DNA of 53,182 nt from Desulfobacterales bacterium (GTDB taxonomy: Bacteria > Desulfobacterota > Desulfobacteria > Desulfobacterales > Desulfobacteraceae): assembly GCA_022361395.1 (NCBI GenBank), contig JAKSAX010000452.1, forward strand, positions 1 through 53,182, written 5' to 3'. This document shows, piece by piece, positions 15,921 to 24,049 of the stretch. Made by a program: the position numbers and the translations under genes. The notes under the pieces were generated by a model, which saw only the letters and a program-made list of their open reading frames with translations, had not been told where the DNA came from and ran no database searches. The first letter of the stretch is position 1. Each line of letters starts with the position of its first letter.

Positions 15921-16727
15921 TTAACAGCAGCCGTCACTGGTATACGGCGCTGCATAGGGCGGCATCACCGACGGCGGAGCGGCATAAACCGGATAGGCCC
16001 TGTGCAGGGGGGCGGCATACATGGGATAAACCGTGTGGGGCTGGGGAATCGGGGCGGCGTACATGGGCTGGGGATGAGACCCGCCTGCAGTGACAGGTGC
16101 GGCATAAAGGATCGTGACCTGGGGATTTAAGATCCTGGGATCGGGATGTGAATAGTGGTAGGGCGGACAGGGCAGGTGGGCGGGGGCTGTTTCCTGGGGA
16201 GCCGCAGTGGCAGCCATGGGTGCGGCATACTCGACCATGATGGGTGCGGCATATTTTAATACGGGATGGGTTGAGGATGCCATGGGGGCGGCATATTTGA
16301 GAACCGGTGAGGCCATCGGGGTGGCATATTTAAGAACAGTGGGGCCACAGGTATCACCGGCTGCTGCTTTCGGCCCGACAAATTCGTCAGACTTCATGGC
16401 TGCATCAATATCTGCCTCCGGTGTTTTTTCCGGTGCCTTGATCTCAATTTCATAGGTCTCTGTCTGGGCGGGTTCAGACGGCCGCCAGGGGGCGATCATC
16501 TGGAACACGGCTTTAAAGCTGCCCGCTTTGACCGCCAGGAAATCAAATGAATGACTGGAGGCGGCCCCCGGCATATGGGATGAAGGGTGGACGCAGGAAT
16601 CCGACAGTACAATCCCGCCGTCAAGCTCCGAAAGATACCAGCCGTAGCCGGTTGAGCCCACATGGGATTGAAGTACGATCTGAAGGGGCTGACCAACGAT
16701 GGCCGTAAGTTTTCTGACGTCTGACAT
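15921..16727 (-). CDS. Chagasin (I42)-domain protein with nine YA(A/T)P motifs, candidate RiPP precursor
   Basis: 268 residues, no signal peptide. Residues 1-96 match the chagasin/I42 cysteine-protease-inhibitor fold: GSTGYGWYLSEL, a central Gly/Ser loop, FDFLAVKAGSF and IAPWRP, the three known loop regions. Residues 97-127 are an acidic linker. Residues 128-268 are low-complexity, Pro/Tyr/Ala-rich and carry YATP once (134) and YAAP eight times (145, 159, 167, 208, 223, 237, 248, 258), mostly followed by a hydrophobic residue; the first three are preceded by VLK. The protein ends DGCC. Start ATG 16727 has AAAGGAG. It lies 21 bp after a B12-radical SAM gene and 77 bp before a radical SAM/SPASM gene. 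The repeated core beside two radical SAM enzymes suggests a multi-core modified peptide with the I42 domain as recognition leader. A structural or cell-surface repeat protein is the alternative. Confidence 0.8.
   Translation of the reverse strand: MSDVRKLTAIVGQPLQIVLQSHVGSTGYGWYLSELDGGIVLSDSCVHPSSHMPGAASSHSFDFLAVKAGSFKAVFQMIAPWRPSEPAQTETYEIEIKAPEKTPEADIDAAMKSDEFVGPKAAAGDTCGPTVLKYATPMASPVLKYAAPMASSTHPVLKYAAPIMVEYAAPMAATAAPQETAPAHLPCPPYHYSHPDPRILNPQVTILYAAPVTAGGSHPQPMYAAPIPQPHTVYPMYAAPLHRAYPVYAAPPSVMPPYAAPYTSDGCC
15945..16328 (-). repeat. Coding repeat region: nine YA(A/T)P motifs
   Basis: It covers residues 134-261 of the I42-domain protein. DNA copies read on the plus strand as GG(T/G/C)GCGGCATA or near variants. 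Spacing is irregular: 11, 14, 8, 41, 15, 14, 11 and 10 residues between successive tyrosines. The first four copies have Lys or Glu before Tyr; the last five have a hydrophobic residue or Pro. The 41-residue gap holds a His/Tyr/Pro-rich insert (CPPYHYSHPDP). Confidence 0.85.
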
Positions 16728-16748
16728 GGTTACTCTCCTTTTGTTGAA

Positions 16749-18200
16749 TTAGTGGATACCTGCGGCAGACCGCAGATTTGAAAGCCCTGAAACAGGATAG
16801 GTATCAGGGATATCAGGATATCTCGTTGAAATGGCCTCAGGAACACCGCTCTGGATCATATCCATTCCGTTTATATTTTTTTCCCTGTGTGTTACGGCCT
16901 GGTCAATATGGGCCTGAACCTGGTAAATCTCAGAAGGCTTCAGGCCCACACCGGTCCTGAACAGGTAATTGTTCCTGAAAAAGCCGAAATCGTCATACAG
17001 GGACTCGTGAAGGATCTCCCGCTCCCGCTGCTCATCCCAGAGACGGGAGCCGGGTATCTGGCAATACCACTGGAGAAGCACCCTGACACCATGATCCCGG
17101 TAGAGGTTGATGGCAAAATCCACTGTTTTCAGAACCTCTTCCTTTGTTTCCCAGGGCAGGCCGAGAATAAAAGAGAAATCTGCCCGCTCAGCCATTCCAT
17201 AGCGGTTCAACAGCCCGGCAGCCCGGATAAGCTTGGCAACGGTGGTGCCCTTGCCGACTCTCTTCAGCCCCCTGTCATATCCGCACTCTGCCCCTACCAG
17301 GAACTGGTGGGCATAGGGCTGGGCCGCAGCCAGGTAATCTTCATCCAGCAGGTCATTGGCCCTGGAGTCAAACACGACTTTCGCACGGATTTCTCTTTTT
17401 GCGAATTCCTTGAAAACAGCAGTGGCCCGTTTAACATCCAGGCTGAATTCATCATCTATGATCTGAAGAAGGCCATGGGTAGTCAAATCCACCTTCTCCA
17501 GTACAACTTCCACCCGGTCCGTAAAAACCGGAGGGGCCAGCCGGCGCCAGGTTTTCCTGTGTGTTGTGGCACAGAACACGCAGTCAAATGCGCACCCCCT
17601 TGAAGATTCGATACCCAGCCCGGTATACACCCCCGGATGAAGGCAGCCGTAGTCAGGCACCGGCAGGGCCGCCATCTGCTCCGGTGTAACAGGCGGCAGA
17701 CAGGGATTCCTTTTGATGGTGCCGTCGGGAAGTTTATACGTCAGGTTACCCACCTGCCGCAGGTTTCCGCCGCGTTCCAGGGTATCGCAAAGCAGCGGCA
17801 GCGCGATATCCCCCTCTCCCCGGATACAATAATCTGCCCGGGTGGTTCCCAGCAGATAATAATCAAACATGGTGGCATGGATTCCGCCGAGCACTATGGG
17901 AATCCCGGGATGAAAGGACCGGATCTCCTCTATGCATTTCCTGGCGGTGGGCCAGGCCAGGGAACTGGCTGAAATGCTCACCAGATGACTGGACAGGATC
18001 AGGCCGGCATGGAAAGACAACTCCTTTGACCCCTGGGCAATCAAATCAATGATAATCACCTCATGGCCCTTCTCCCTGAGAATGGCAGCCAGAAGATAGA
18101 CGCCGTAAGACGGACAGGTGCGGATGGCATCCATGGAAACCGGAGACAGCATACCGTCTTTCACGTCCATCAGCGGCGGAACGATCAATGAAACTCTCAT
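16749..18200 (-). CDS. B12-binding-domain radical SAM protein
   Basis: 483 residues. The N-terminal Rossmann-like cobalamin-binding domain spans about 1-150 (RVSLIVPPL, GVYLLAAILREKGHEVIIID, PIVLGGIHATMF). The canonical DxHxxG cobalamin-ligand motif is not present, as in many radical SAM methylases. The radical SAM core has C203-x3-C207-x2-C210 (SSRGCAFDCVFCATTH). The C-terminal part (YQVQAHIDQAVTHREK to RSAAGIH) is unusual and poorly conserved-looking. Enzymes of this class methylate unactivated carbon or rearrange/cyclise substrates, including RiPPs. Start ATG 18200 has GGGAGAAG. It is the first gene of the YAAP operon, 21 bp before the repeat protein, and reads from the promoters at 18312-18461. 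I infer that the repeat protein is its substrate. Confidence 0.88.
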   Translation of the reverse strand: MRVSLIVPPLMDVKDGMLSPVSMDAIRTCPSYGVYLLAAILREKGHEVIIIDLIAQGSKELSFHAGLILSSHLVSISASSLAWPTARKCIEEIRSFHPGIPIVLGGIHATMFDYYLLGTTRADYCIRGEGDIALPLLCDTLERGGNLRQVGNLTYKLPDGTIKRNPCLPPVTPEQMAALPVPDYGCLHPGVYTGLGIESSRGCAFDCVFCATTHRKTWRRLAPPVFTDRVEVVLEKVDLTTHGLLQIIDDEFSLDVKRATAVFKEFAKREIRAKVVFDSRANDLLDEDYLAAAQPYAHQFLVGAECGYDRGLKRVGKGTTVAKLIRAAGLLNRYGMAERADFSFILGLPWETKEEVLKTVDFAINLYRDHGVRVLLQWYCQIPGSRLWDEQREREILHESLYDDFGFFRNNYLFRTGVGLKPSEIYQVQAHIDQAVTHREKNINGMDMIQSGVPEAISTRYPDIPDTYPVSGLSNLRSAAGIH

Positions 18201-18311
18201 AATCTTCTCCCGTTTGGAGAATTATGTCGGATACGATCGGATTAAATAAAAAATCAGGTGTCGAAAAAAAGAAAAATAGATTCAGAAATAAAGACAGATT
18301 AAGACTCTATT

Positions 18312-18341
18312 TTCATACCCGTGGAAAAGGATAAATGTCAA
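18312..18341 (-). promoter_or_regulatory. Proximal promoter candidate of the YAAP/radical SAM operon
   Basis: Minus-strand -35 TTGACA (18336-18341) and -10 TATGAA (18312-18317) with 18 bp spacing, about 105 bases before the ATG at 18200. Confidence 0.55.
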
Positions 18342-18432
18342 GAAAAAAATAAGGCCGCAGCCAAATATCCAAACCCGGATATTAGGTATAAAAAATTTTA
18401 TCCTCTGCCGCAGGTTCGATTGATTTTTTATG

Positions 18433-18461
18433 ATTATCCCGTATAATAAAAACAGATTCAA
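18433..18461 (-). promoter_or_regulatory. Distal promoter candidate of the YAAP/radical SAM operon
   Basis: Minus-strand -35 TTGAAT (18456-18461) and -10 GATAAT (18433-18438) with exactly 17 bp spacing. The transcript would have a leader of about 225 bases containing the small hairpin at 18364-18383 before the proximal promoter. Confidence 0.55.
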
Positions 18462-18599
18462 TGTATGATTGCGAAACCAAACCTCACCCAATTGATTGCC
18501 ATTAATATTGAATTAACCCTTCAGAAAAAATCGCATTGAAATTTACCATATAAGCCCGGTCTTATCCGGGCGGGACAACCTTTTTTAAAGGAGGGTTTG

Positions 18600-19274
18600 A
18601 TGATTAAAAGAATAGAACTCCGGACGATCATCATTGCAGCGGCATTGGTGGTTTGCCTGTCTGTCGCCCGGTCCGGAATCCATGCAGAGCCCTCAGCCGT
18701 TGATTCCGTGATAGATGCCGGTATAAAGGTGGCCGCGCCATTGATTTCCTCCGGGAGCCGTGAAAACCCAAACGGGCAATATTCCGGATTATTGCCGGCA
18801 GATCTGCCGGAAGACCCAACGGAAGAAATGACGGATTCGGAAAAGGAATCCCTGGCTAAAGACCGGCTCTTCCAGTCTGCTCTGCAAATGGCGGAAAATA
18901 CGGAATTCGGCGATAAAATCAGACAGATTGAAAATGCTGTTTCAGACTTTATAAAATTTGAATATTTTAAATCTTTTAACGGGGAAAAAGGCCTGGAAAC
19001 TGAAAATAAGGAGGATCCCGCTGAAAAAGGATACGGCGTATCATTCTCTCCCAAGCTGGACGGGATATCCTCTGACAATCTGGGTGTTAAAGCGGATTTC
19101 ACCTATGCTGACACCATTGTCTTTACGGAGTACGAAATTCAGGATAATATGATTGCAATTGAATTTTCAAATGGAGATTTAAACCGTCGTTTAGACGCCA
19201 CAGCCAGTTTCGGCATAGCTGAAAGCGATTCGGAATCCGCCTTTGTGTTCAAACTGAGTTTTGAATTTGATTAA
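18600..19274 (+). CDS. Hypothetical exported protein, 224 aa
   Basis: Not recognised. Start ATG 18600 follows AAGGAGG by six bases, which fixes it over the TTG just upstream. A basic N-terminus and hydrophobic segment (RTIIIAAALVVCLSVARSG) end in GIHA-EP, a likely signal peptidase site. The mature part is acidic and polar (PEDPTEEMTDSEKESLAKD), mostly helical to residue 125, then strand-rich (YGVSFSPKLDG, LGVKADFTYADTIVFTEY, FVFKLSFEFD). It ends in F-D rather than a terminal aromatic residue, so it is more likely periplasmic than a barrel. It is transcribed away from the radical SAM operon. Confidence 0.65.
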   Translation: MIKRIELRTIIIAAALVVCLSVARSGIHAEPSAVDSVIDAGIKVAAPLISSGSRENPNGQYSGLLPADLPEDPTEEMTDSEKESLAKDRLFQSALQMAENTEFGDKIRQIENAVSDFIKFEYFKSFNGEKGLETENKEDPAEKGYGVSFSPKLDGISSDNLGVKADFTYADTIVFTEYEIQDNMIAIEFSNGDLNRRLDATASFGIAESDSESAFVFKLSFEFD

Positions 19275-19344
19275 CAGGCTGTATTAAAGGATCGCGCAAA
19301 AATAACTGAGAACTGATCCAAAACATGGACAAACCCGGCAGGCT

Positions 19345-20163
19345 GTGATACCTGAAACCATGGATTTTACAGCATCTGCCTCCGGACCGGAACCCCGGTT
19401 GGGAAAAGCCTTTTACTTTCTGTTTCACAACAGGCACATCCTGGTGGACCGGGACGGCAACATCCCCTGCCTGGAATCGCCCGCTGACCTGCCCGTGGGC
19501 GATTTTTTCTTTTTCGGTACCCTTAAAAATCTTCCCTGTTATTGTGCAAGTGTATTGGCTGAAAATAAATCACTCTCAACTAAGTCTGTCAACCTCCGGG
19601 CCTTTTTTCTGAGGGCAGACGATACGTCCCGGCAAGCGGCAGGCTATGCCCGGCAGATACTGGATCTTCATCTCAACTCCAAATTCTGCGGCCGGTGCGG
19701 CAGCATGACACATCCCAAGACAGGAGAGCACGCAAGGGTCTGCCCTGAATGCAGCCGGACAGCCTACCCAAGGATATCACCGGCCATTATTACGGCGGTG
19801 ACCCGGGGGGACAGGATTCTTCTTGGCAGAGGTGTCGATTTTCCCAATCCCAAGATGTTCAGTGTGCTTGCGGGATTTGTCTCTCCCTCGGAAACCCTTG
19901 AAGAATGTGTCATCCGGGAGGTATTTGAAGAGACCCGGATCCGGGTGACGGATGTGCAGTATGTCAGCAGCCAGCCATGGCCCTTTCCGGACAGCCTGAT
20001 GATCGGATTTACCGCCCGCTACCACAGCGGAGATATCTGCATTGATCCTGCTGAAATTGTGGAGGCAGACTGGTTCTCTTACGATGACCTGCCGCTTATC
20101 CCTGATGCCTCGACCCTGGCAGGCCGTCTCATCCGGGCCTTTGTCCGCCGGAAAGGCGAATAA
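19345..20163 (+). CDS. nudC: NADH pyrophosphatase / RNA deNADding Nudix hydrolase
   Basis: 272 residues, close to E. coli NudC (257). A zinc ribbon (CGRCG ... CPEC) is at about 113-135. The Nudix box is GFVSPSETLEECVIREVFEE. The NudC-specific SQPWPFP follows. It hydrolyses NAD(H) to NMN(H) and AMP and removes NAD caps from RNA. The box deviates at its end: EETRI instead of EExGU, so the usual Gly is Arg, while the catalytic REVFEE glutamates are intact. The start is uncertain: GTG 19345 or ATG 19360; neither has a strong ribosome site. It is on the same strand as the preceding exported protein, 70 bp away. Confidence 0.9.
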   Translation: MIPETMDFTASASGPEPRLGKAFYFLFHNRHILVDRDGNIPCLESPADLPVGDFFFFGTLKNLPCYCASVLAENKSLSTKSVNLRAFFLRADDTSRQAAGYARQILDLHLNSKFCGRCGSMTHPKTGEHARVCPECSRTAYPRISPAIITAVTRGDRILLGRGVDFPNPKMFSVLAGFVSPSETLEECVIREVFEETRIRVTDVQYVSSQPWPFPDSLMIGFTARYHSGDICIDPAEIVEADWFSYDDLPLIPDASTLAGRLIRAFVRRKGE

Positions 20164-20237
20164 ACGCCGCGGACAGCAAAACCTCTGTAACCGGCCAGGA
20201 TTCATGGCGCCCGTTATTACGAATTCCCGGCTCTGCC

Positions 20238-20266
20238 TTGACAGAAACAAAGCACTATCTTAAATA
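20238..20266 (+). promoter_or_regulatory. Promoter candidate for the AbgT-family transporter gene
   Basis: -35 TTGACA (20238-20243), 17 bp spacer, -10 TAAATA (20261-20266); the start codon is 52 bases downstream. Confidence 0.6.
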
Positions 20267-20318
20267 AACATGGTACCCGTTATAGCATTCTTCATCTCAT
20301 AATTTAGGATATTTCATC

Positions 20319-22004
20319 ATGGAAACCACTCAAAAAGGTATGCTGGAAAGATTTCTGGATATGGTCGAAGGCGTGGGCAACCGCCTGCCCCATCCCACTA
20401 TCATGTTTATGGGTCTGATTTTAATTCTCCTGGGGCTGACCGCTGTCTGCGCCGCTTTGGGAATTGTAGTCGAGACGCCCGGGGGCAGATTCCCCATCAA
20501 TAACCTCCTGGGCCAGGGCCGGGTTCAGATCCAGGATCCCAGGACAGGAGAGGTGATTGCCGGGTTTGCCAACGGCTGGCACTATCTGGCGGAAACCTTA
20601 ACCCCCAATTTTGTCAATTTTGCCCCCTTTGGCATGGTCATGGTGATCATGATCGCCATCGGTGTCTCCGAACACAGCGGCCTGATCGTTGCCGCGGTCC
20701 GGAAAATGGTTCTGGGAGCCCCGCAGAAGATGATTACCCCGGTGATCGTTCTGGCCGGCGTATTGTCCAGTATTGCCTCGGACGCAGGCTACCTGGTTCT
20801 GGTTCCCCTTGGGGCAGTTGTCTTTTACGGCATCGGCCGCCATCCCCTGGCAGGCCTGGCAGCGGCATTTGCCGGGGTTTCAGGCGGATTTTCCGCCAAT
20901 ATCGCCATTACCTCACTGGAACCCCTTTTAGGCGGATTTACCCTGGCTGCGGCTAAAACCGGAGATGCCATGGTGGGAACCAATTTTGCCGAAACAATGA
21001 ACATCGCCACCATGAACTACTATTTTCTCCTGGCATCCACCCTGCTCATCGTTATTGTCAGCACCCTGGTGGTGGAGAAAATCGTCGTTCCCCACCTGGG
21101 TAAATTTGAACCCGAACCGGACCTTGATATCGACGATCATCCGGACGATCTCACCCCTGATGAAAACCTGGGACTGAAATGGGCCGGCATCACCCTGGTT
21201 GCCTACACCGGGATTCTGGCCCTGACCCTCATTCCAACGGACAGCAGCCTCCCCCTCGTGGGCAGCCTCTCCACCAACACCCTGTCACCGGAGCAATTCA
21301 AACTCATCCAGGACCGGTTCGGCAGTGTGGGCATCACCCATGCACCGTTTTTCAGCACCCACAGCATAGTCACTGCCCTGTTTTTCATGTTCTTCCTGCC
21401 CGGACTGGCCTATGGTGTGGTTGTAAAAAAACTGCGCACCGGAGCCGACCTGGTAAAAACCATGGAGGATTCCATGAGGGGCATGGCCAGCTTTATTGTA
21501 CTGGTCTTTTTCATGGCCCAGTTCGTGGCCTACTTCAATGCCTCCAACTTCGGCATCCTTCTGGCCATGAAAGGGGCGCAGCTGCTTGAACTGGTGCCCC
21601 ACCAGAGCCTTATCGGCGCCATCAGCCTGGTGGTGGGGTTTGTGCTCCTCTCCTCTTTTATCAACCTCTTCATGGGATCGGCCTCTGCCAAGTGGGCCAT
21701 CCTTGCCCCGATCTTCGTGCCGGTGATGATGACGGTCCACATGACCCCTGCCGCCACCCAGATGCTATACCGCATCGGAGATTCCTGCACCAATATCATC
21801 ACCCCGCTGATGACTTATTTTGCCTTTGTCATCGTCATCGGAAGAAAGTATCAGAAAGACTTCGGCATCGGCTCCCTGGTCTCCCTCATGCTCCCCTTTT
21901 CCATTGCCTTTCTTATGGGCTGGACCATCCTGTTTCTTGTCTGGGGGATGCTGGGGCTGCCGCTGGGACCCAATGCAGAGATATTCTTTGATCCGCCGGC
22001 TTGA
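20319..22004 (+). CDS. AbgT-family transporter
   Basis: 561 residues, the family being about 500-550. Characterised members take up p-aminobenzoyl-glutamate (E. coli AbgT) or export sulfonamides (MtrF, YdaH). About 12 membrane segments alternate with re-entrant hairpins. Family blocks seen: LERFLDMVEGVGNRLPHPT at the N-terminus, SDAGYLVLVPLGAVVF, GFSANIAITSLEPLLGG, FINLFMGSASAKWA and GDSCTNIITPLMTYFAFV. A cytoplasmic acidic loop (LDIDDHPDDLTPDENLG) separates the two halves. Start ATG 20319 has AGGAT. No folate or PABA-glutamate hydrolase gene (abgAB) is nearby, so the substrate is open. Confidence 0.9.
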   Translation: METTQKGMLERFLDMVEGVGNRLPHPTIMFMGLILILLGLTAVCAALGIVVETPGGRFPINNLLGQGRVQIQDPRTGEVIAGFANGWHYLAETLTPNFVNFAPFGMVMVIMIAIGVSEHSGLIVAAVRKMVLGAPQKMITPVIVLAGVLSSIASDAGYLVLVPLGAVVFYGIGRHPLAGLAAAFAGVSGGFSANIAITSLEPLLGGFTLAAAKTGDAMVGTNFAETMNIATMNYYFLLASTLLIVIVSTLVVEKIVVPHLGKFEPEPDLDIDDHPDDLTPDENLGLKWAGITLVAYTGILALTLIPTDSSLPLVGSLSTNTLSPEQFKLIQDRFGSVGITHAPFFSTHSIVTALFFMFFLPGLAYGVVVKKLRTGADLVKTMEDSMRGMASFIVLVFFMAQFVAYFNASNFGILLAMKGAQLLELVPHQSLIGAISLVVGFVLLSSFINLFMGSASAKWAILAPIFVPVMMTVHMTPAATQMLYRIGDSCTNIITPLMTYFAFVIVIGRKYQKDFGIGSLVSLMLPFSIAFLMGWTILFLVWGMLGLPLGPNAEIFFDPPA

Positions 22005-22026
22005 TCCGCCGGCATGACCTGCCGGG

Positions 22027-22716
22027 CTATAGTTTTGCCCGGCCGAACACATCCTTTTTTTCAAGCCATCGGCCTGACAGGGAATCATCTTTGAACAGGA
22101 GATCCAGCCCTTTGACAAAACCGACCTGGTATGAGGGAAAACCCTTTTCCGCAAGGACCTTGATAAACACCGACGAATACATATCCGTGGTTGCCCTGTA
22201 CAGGGGGAAGCAGGGCACCCTCACCTCGCATTTTTCCTCATACCCCTGTTTGCAGACCGCCACATCTGTTGAATGATAGGCACGGCAGGAAAAAGGCCGG
22301 ATGGCGTAAATGAGGCACCGGCCCTGGCGGTTGAGAAAGGGACACGGTGCCTGGGCAGTATGCCAGAACGCCTCTGTCAGGGTATTGCCCTTTGCTTCGG
22401 TCCCGGCAATCCGGTCTCTGAAATATGCCAGGCCCTCCGGGGTGGTCTGGGCCCGGAGCTCATAAAAAATAACAAGAAGTTCGGGAATGGACACCCCCAC
22501 CCTCAGGTGGCAGCAATAGGCGCATCCGGCCTTGCAGGCCGCCTCTTCAGGCAGTTCGAACACACCTGAGGTAAACTCTTCCATGGCCTTGCCCAGCACG
22601 GGCAGGCGGACACCGTGATTGTCCAGGAACTGCCCCAGAAGGGTTCGGGCCTTTTTCACATGGGCAGCCAGCAACTGCCTGGACCGGTCTTCCATATCTG
22701 ATTTGCCCTTATTCAT
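22027..22716 (-). CDS. YkgJ-family cysteine-cluster protein
   Basis: 229 residues. The signature C-x3-C-x2-CC (CKAGCAYCCHLRV) and the later CPFLNRQGRCLIYAIRPFSCRAYHSTDVAVC block match the UPF0153/YkgJ family, which binds Zn or an Fe-S cluster. The enzymatic role is not known. Start ATG 22716 has GGAGAAAA 13 bases away, a long spacing; M8 (22695) is an alternative. It converges on the transporter gene with only 22 bp between stops, and is the last gene of the minus-strand run beginning at 32166. Confidence 0.82.
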   Translation of the reverse strand: MNKGKSDMEDRSRQLLAAHVKKARTLLGQFLDNHGVRLPVLGKAMEEFTSGVFELPEEAACKAGCAYCCHLRVGVSIPELLVIFYELRAQTTPEGLAYFRDRIAGTEAKGNTLTEAFWHTAQAPCPFLNRQGRCLIYAIRPFSCRAYHSTDVAVCKQGYEEKCEVRVPCFPLYRATTDMYSSVFIKVLAEKGFPSYQVGFVKGLDLLFKDDSLSGRWLEKKDVFGRAKL

Positions 22717-22756
22717 TTTATGATTTTTTCTCCAGTTTTTTTGACCGTGTCCGGAA

Positions 22757-23086
22757 CTATTTGGGCGGCAGGGTCAGGGCAAAGGAGATCCCCTTTTCCA
22801 CCCACATGGACAGCGCCCCGTCTGAGGCATACCCCTCAGCCCCCACCATGACCCATCCTTTCATGACCCTTCCCGTGGTATCAAATACCCGGGTATGTTC
22901 CATATCAAGGCAGGCCCGGTAATTCTCAGGCCCCACCCGGACGATCAGGTCCTCATTCAAAATCCCGCAGGCCATGTTTCCGTGAATCAGGACGCAGATG
23001 CCGCCGAACATCTTCTTTTCGACGATTTCCCTGCGGTCACGGACCAGGTTACGCACCCGGTTTGCAAGGGTTTCACTATAAGCCAT
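22757..23086 (-). CDS. TfoX/Sxy N-terminal-domain protein
   Basis: 109 residues comprising only the TfoX N-terminal domain (VEKKMFGGICVLIHGNMACGI, RVGPENYRACL, GWVMVGAEGYASD). In gamma-proteobacteria, full TfoX induces competence together with CRP. Stand-alone N-domains are widespread and their role is unclear, so competence should not be inferred. Start ATG 23086 has AGGAGG. It lies 15 bp from the MBL gene and 40 bp from the YkgJ gene on the same strand. Confidence 0.85.
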   Translation of the reverse strand: MAYSETLANRVRNLVRDRREIVEKKMFGGICVLIHGNMACGILNEDLIVRVGPENYRACLDMEHTRVFDTTGRVMKGWVMVGAEGYASDGALSMWVEKGISFALTLPPK

Positions 23087-23101
23087 ATCCCACCTCCTTT
23101 T

Positions 23102-24001
23102 TCATCCCTGCCGTGCATGTTGTTTTGCAATAAACCTTGTCATCTGCCCGAGAACCATGGTCATCACCTCTTTGGGCAGGAAATAATCCGATGCCCTGGC
23201 GGCAACCTTCTCTATCAGTTCCTCAACCGTCTTCTCTTCATCCAGGTGCCTGGCATAGGTGGCCTCAAGCAGTGCCCGCATCTTTACGGCTTCGGCAATG
23301 GATCTTTCCATGTAACTGCTCCCCTCATCCCCGGTCACGGCACCGTAATGTTCCGACAGGTGGACCCGGGCGGGATAGGCAGACATTTTTTCAAGGCTGG
23401 CCTGGTAGGCGTCAAAATCGGAGTTGGCAGCCGCAAAGACATGGTCCCCGTAAGGGATTCCACCGGCATCAGAGGCAGCCATGGCACTTTCCCGGGGAAT
23501 ATAAACCGCTATGGAACAGGAGGAGTGGCCCGGCACCTCAATGATGACCAGGTCAAGGTCCCCGCAGCGGATAGTATCATTATCCCCTGCTGTATTATCC
23601 ACACCGATTGTCCTGATATCAAGATCCTTTTTCAGCTCCCCGCTGTTCTCCTCCGGCAGCAGCATGGTGTTCAGGGAAACAATGGTTTCAACCACATCTG
23701 TCCGGGAAAGAAGCGCCTTTGCCCGGCTGGAGGCGGCTACTTTCAGCCACGGCCACCGTCTCTTCAATCCCGGCACAATGCCCACGTGGTCGAAGTGGGA
23801 ATGATGGATAACCAGGTGCCTTATCTTTCCGGGATCAATCCCGAGGAAGTCGATCTGGGTGATAATGTCGGGAACAATATAGGTCATGCCGCCCCCCAGG
23901 ATGGCAAATTCCTCTCCCCCGTCCACCAGGTAAACACAGGACTCATTCCGGCCGAGAAGGGTTATCCGGTCCGTTACCGGTCCGGGCTGGTCAACTCTCA
24001 T
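23102..24001 (-). CDS. Metallo-beta-lactamase-fold hydrolase
   Basis: 299 residues. The metal motif is HHSHFDHVG (HxHxDH), followed by VPGHSSCSIAVYIP for the second His/Asp and HLSEHYGAV. The domain covers residues 10-220; the rest is a helical C-terminal extension (YARHLDEEKTVEELIEKV). Such proteins hydrolyse thioesters, lactones, phosphodiesters or sulfur compounds; the substrate cannot be told. It lies between hrpB (48 bp upstream) and the TfoX-N gene (15 bp downstream). Confidence 0.87.
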   Translation of the reverse strand: MRVDQPGPVTDRITLLGRNESCVYLVDGGEEFAILGGGMTYIVPDIITQIDFLGIDPGKIRHLVIHHSHFDHVGIVPGLKRRWPWLKVAASSRAKALLSRTDVVETIVSLNTMLLPEENSGELKKDLDIRTIGVDNTAGDNDTIRCGDLDLVIIEVPGHSSCSIAVYIPRESAMAASDAGGIPYGDHVFAAANSDFDAYQASLEKMSAYPARVHLSEHYGAVTGDEGSSYMERSIAEAVKMRALLEATYARHLDEEKTVEELIEKVAARASDYFLPKEVMTMVLGQMTRFIAKQHARQG

Positions 24002-24049
24002 CTTTCACTCCTTTCACAGATTTTGTCATTGCCACATGTCATCAACACC

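Larger units (their letters stand above)
18201..18599. other. AT-rich divergent intergenic region with promoters
   Basis: No supported gene. On the minus strand it holds two good sigma-70-type promoters (18433-18461 and 18312-18341) for the YAAP/radical SAM operon, with a small hairpin between them (AATATCC 18364-18370, GGATATT 18377-18383) and a run of seven T on the minus strand at 18343-18349. On the plus strand a GCCCGG/CCGGGC hairpin (18554-18571) sits in the leader of the gene at 18600, followed nine bases later by TTTTTT. Confidence 0.55.

Noticed and set aside
18282..18491. 69-codon minus-strand hydrophobic frame between the radical SAM operon and the exported protein
   Set aside because: It covers the two promoter candidates, lacks a ribosome site and has an AT-rich random hydrophobic composition.
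22004..22020. Direct repeat GATCCGCCGGC at the end of the AbgT-family gene considered as a recombination or attachment site
   Set aside because: Only two 11-bp copies overlapping the stop codon and no mobile-element genes; likely a small duplication.
22757..23086. Natural competence control by the TfoX-N protein
   Set aside because: Only the N-terminal domain is present and no competence genes are nearby, so the inference is not supported.
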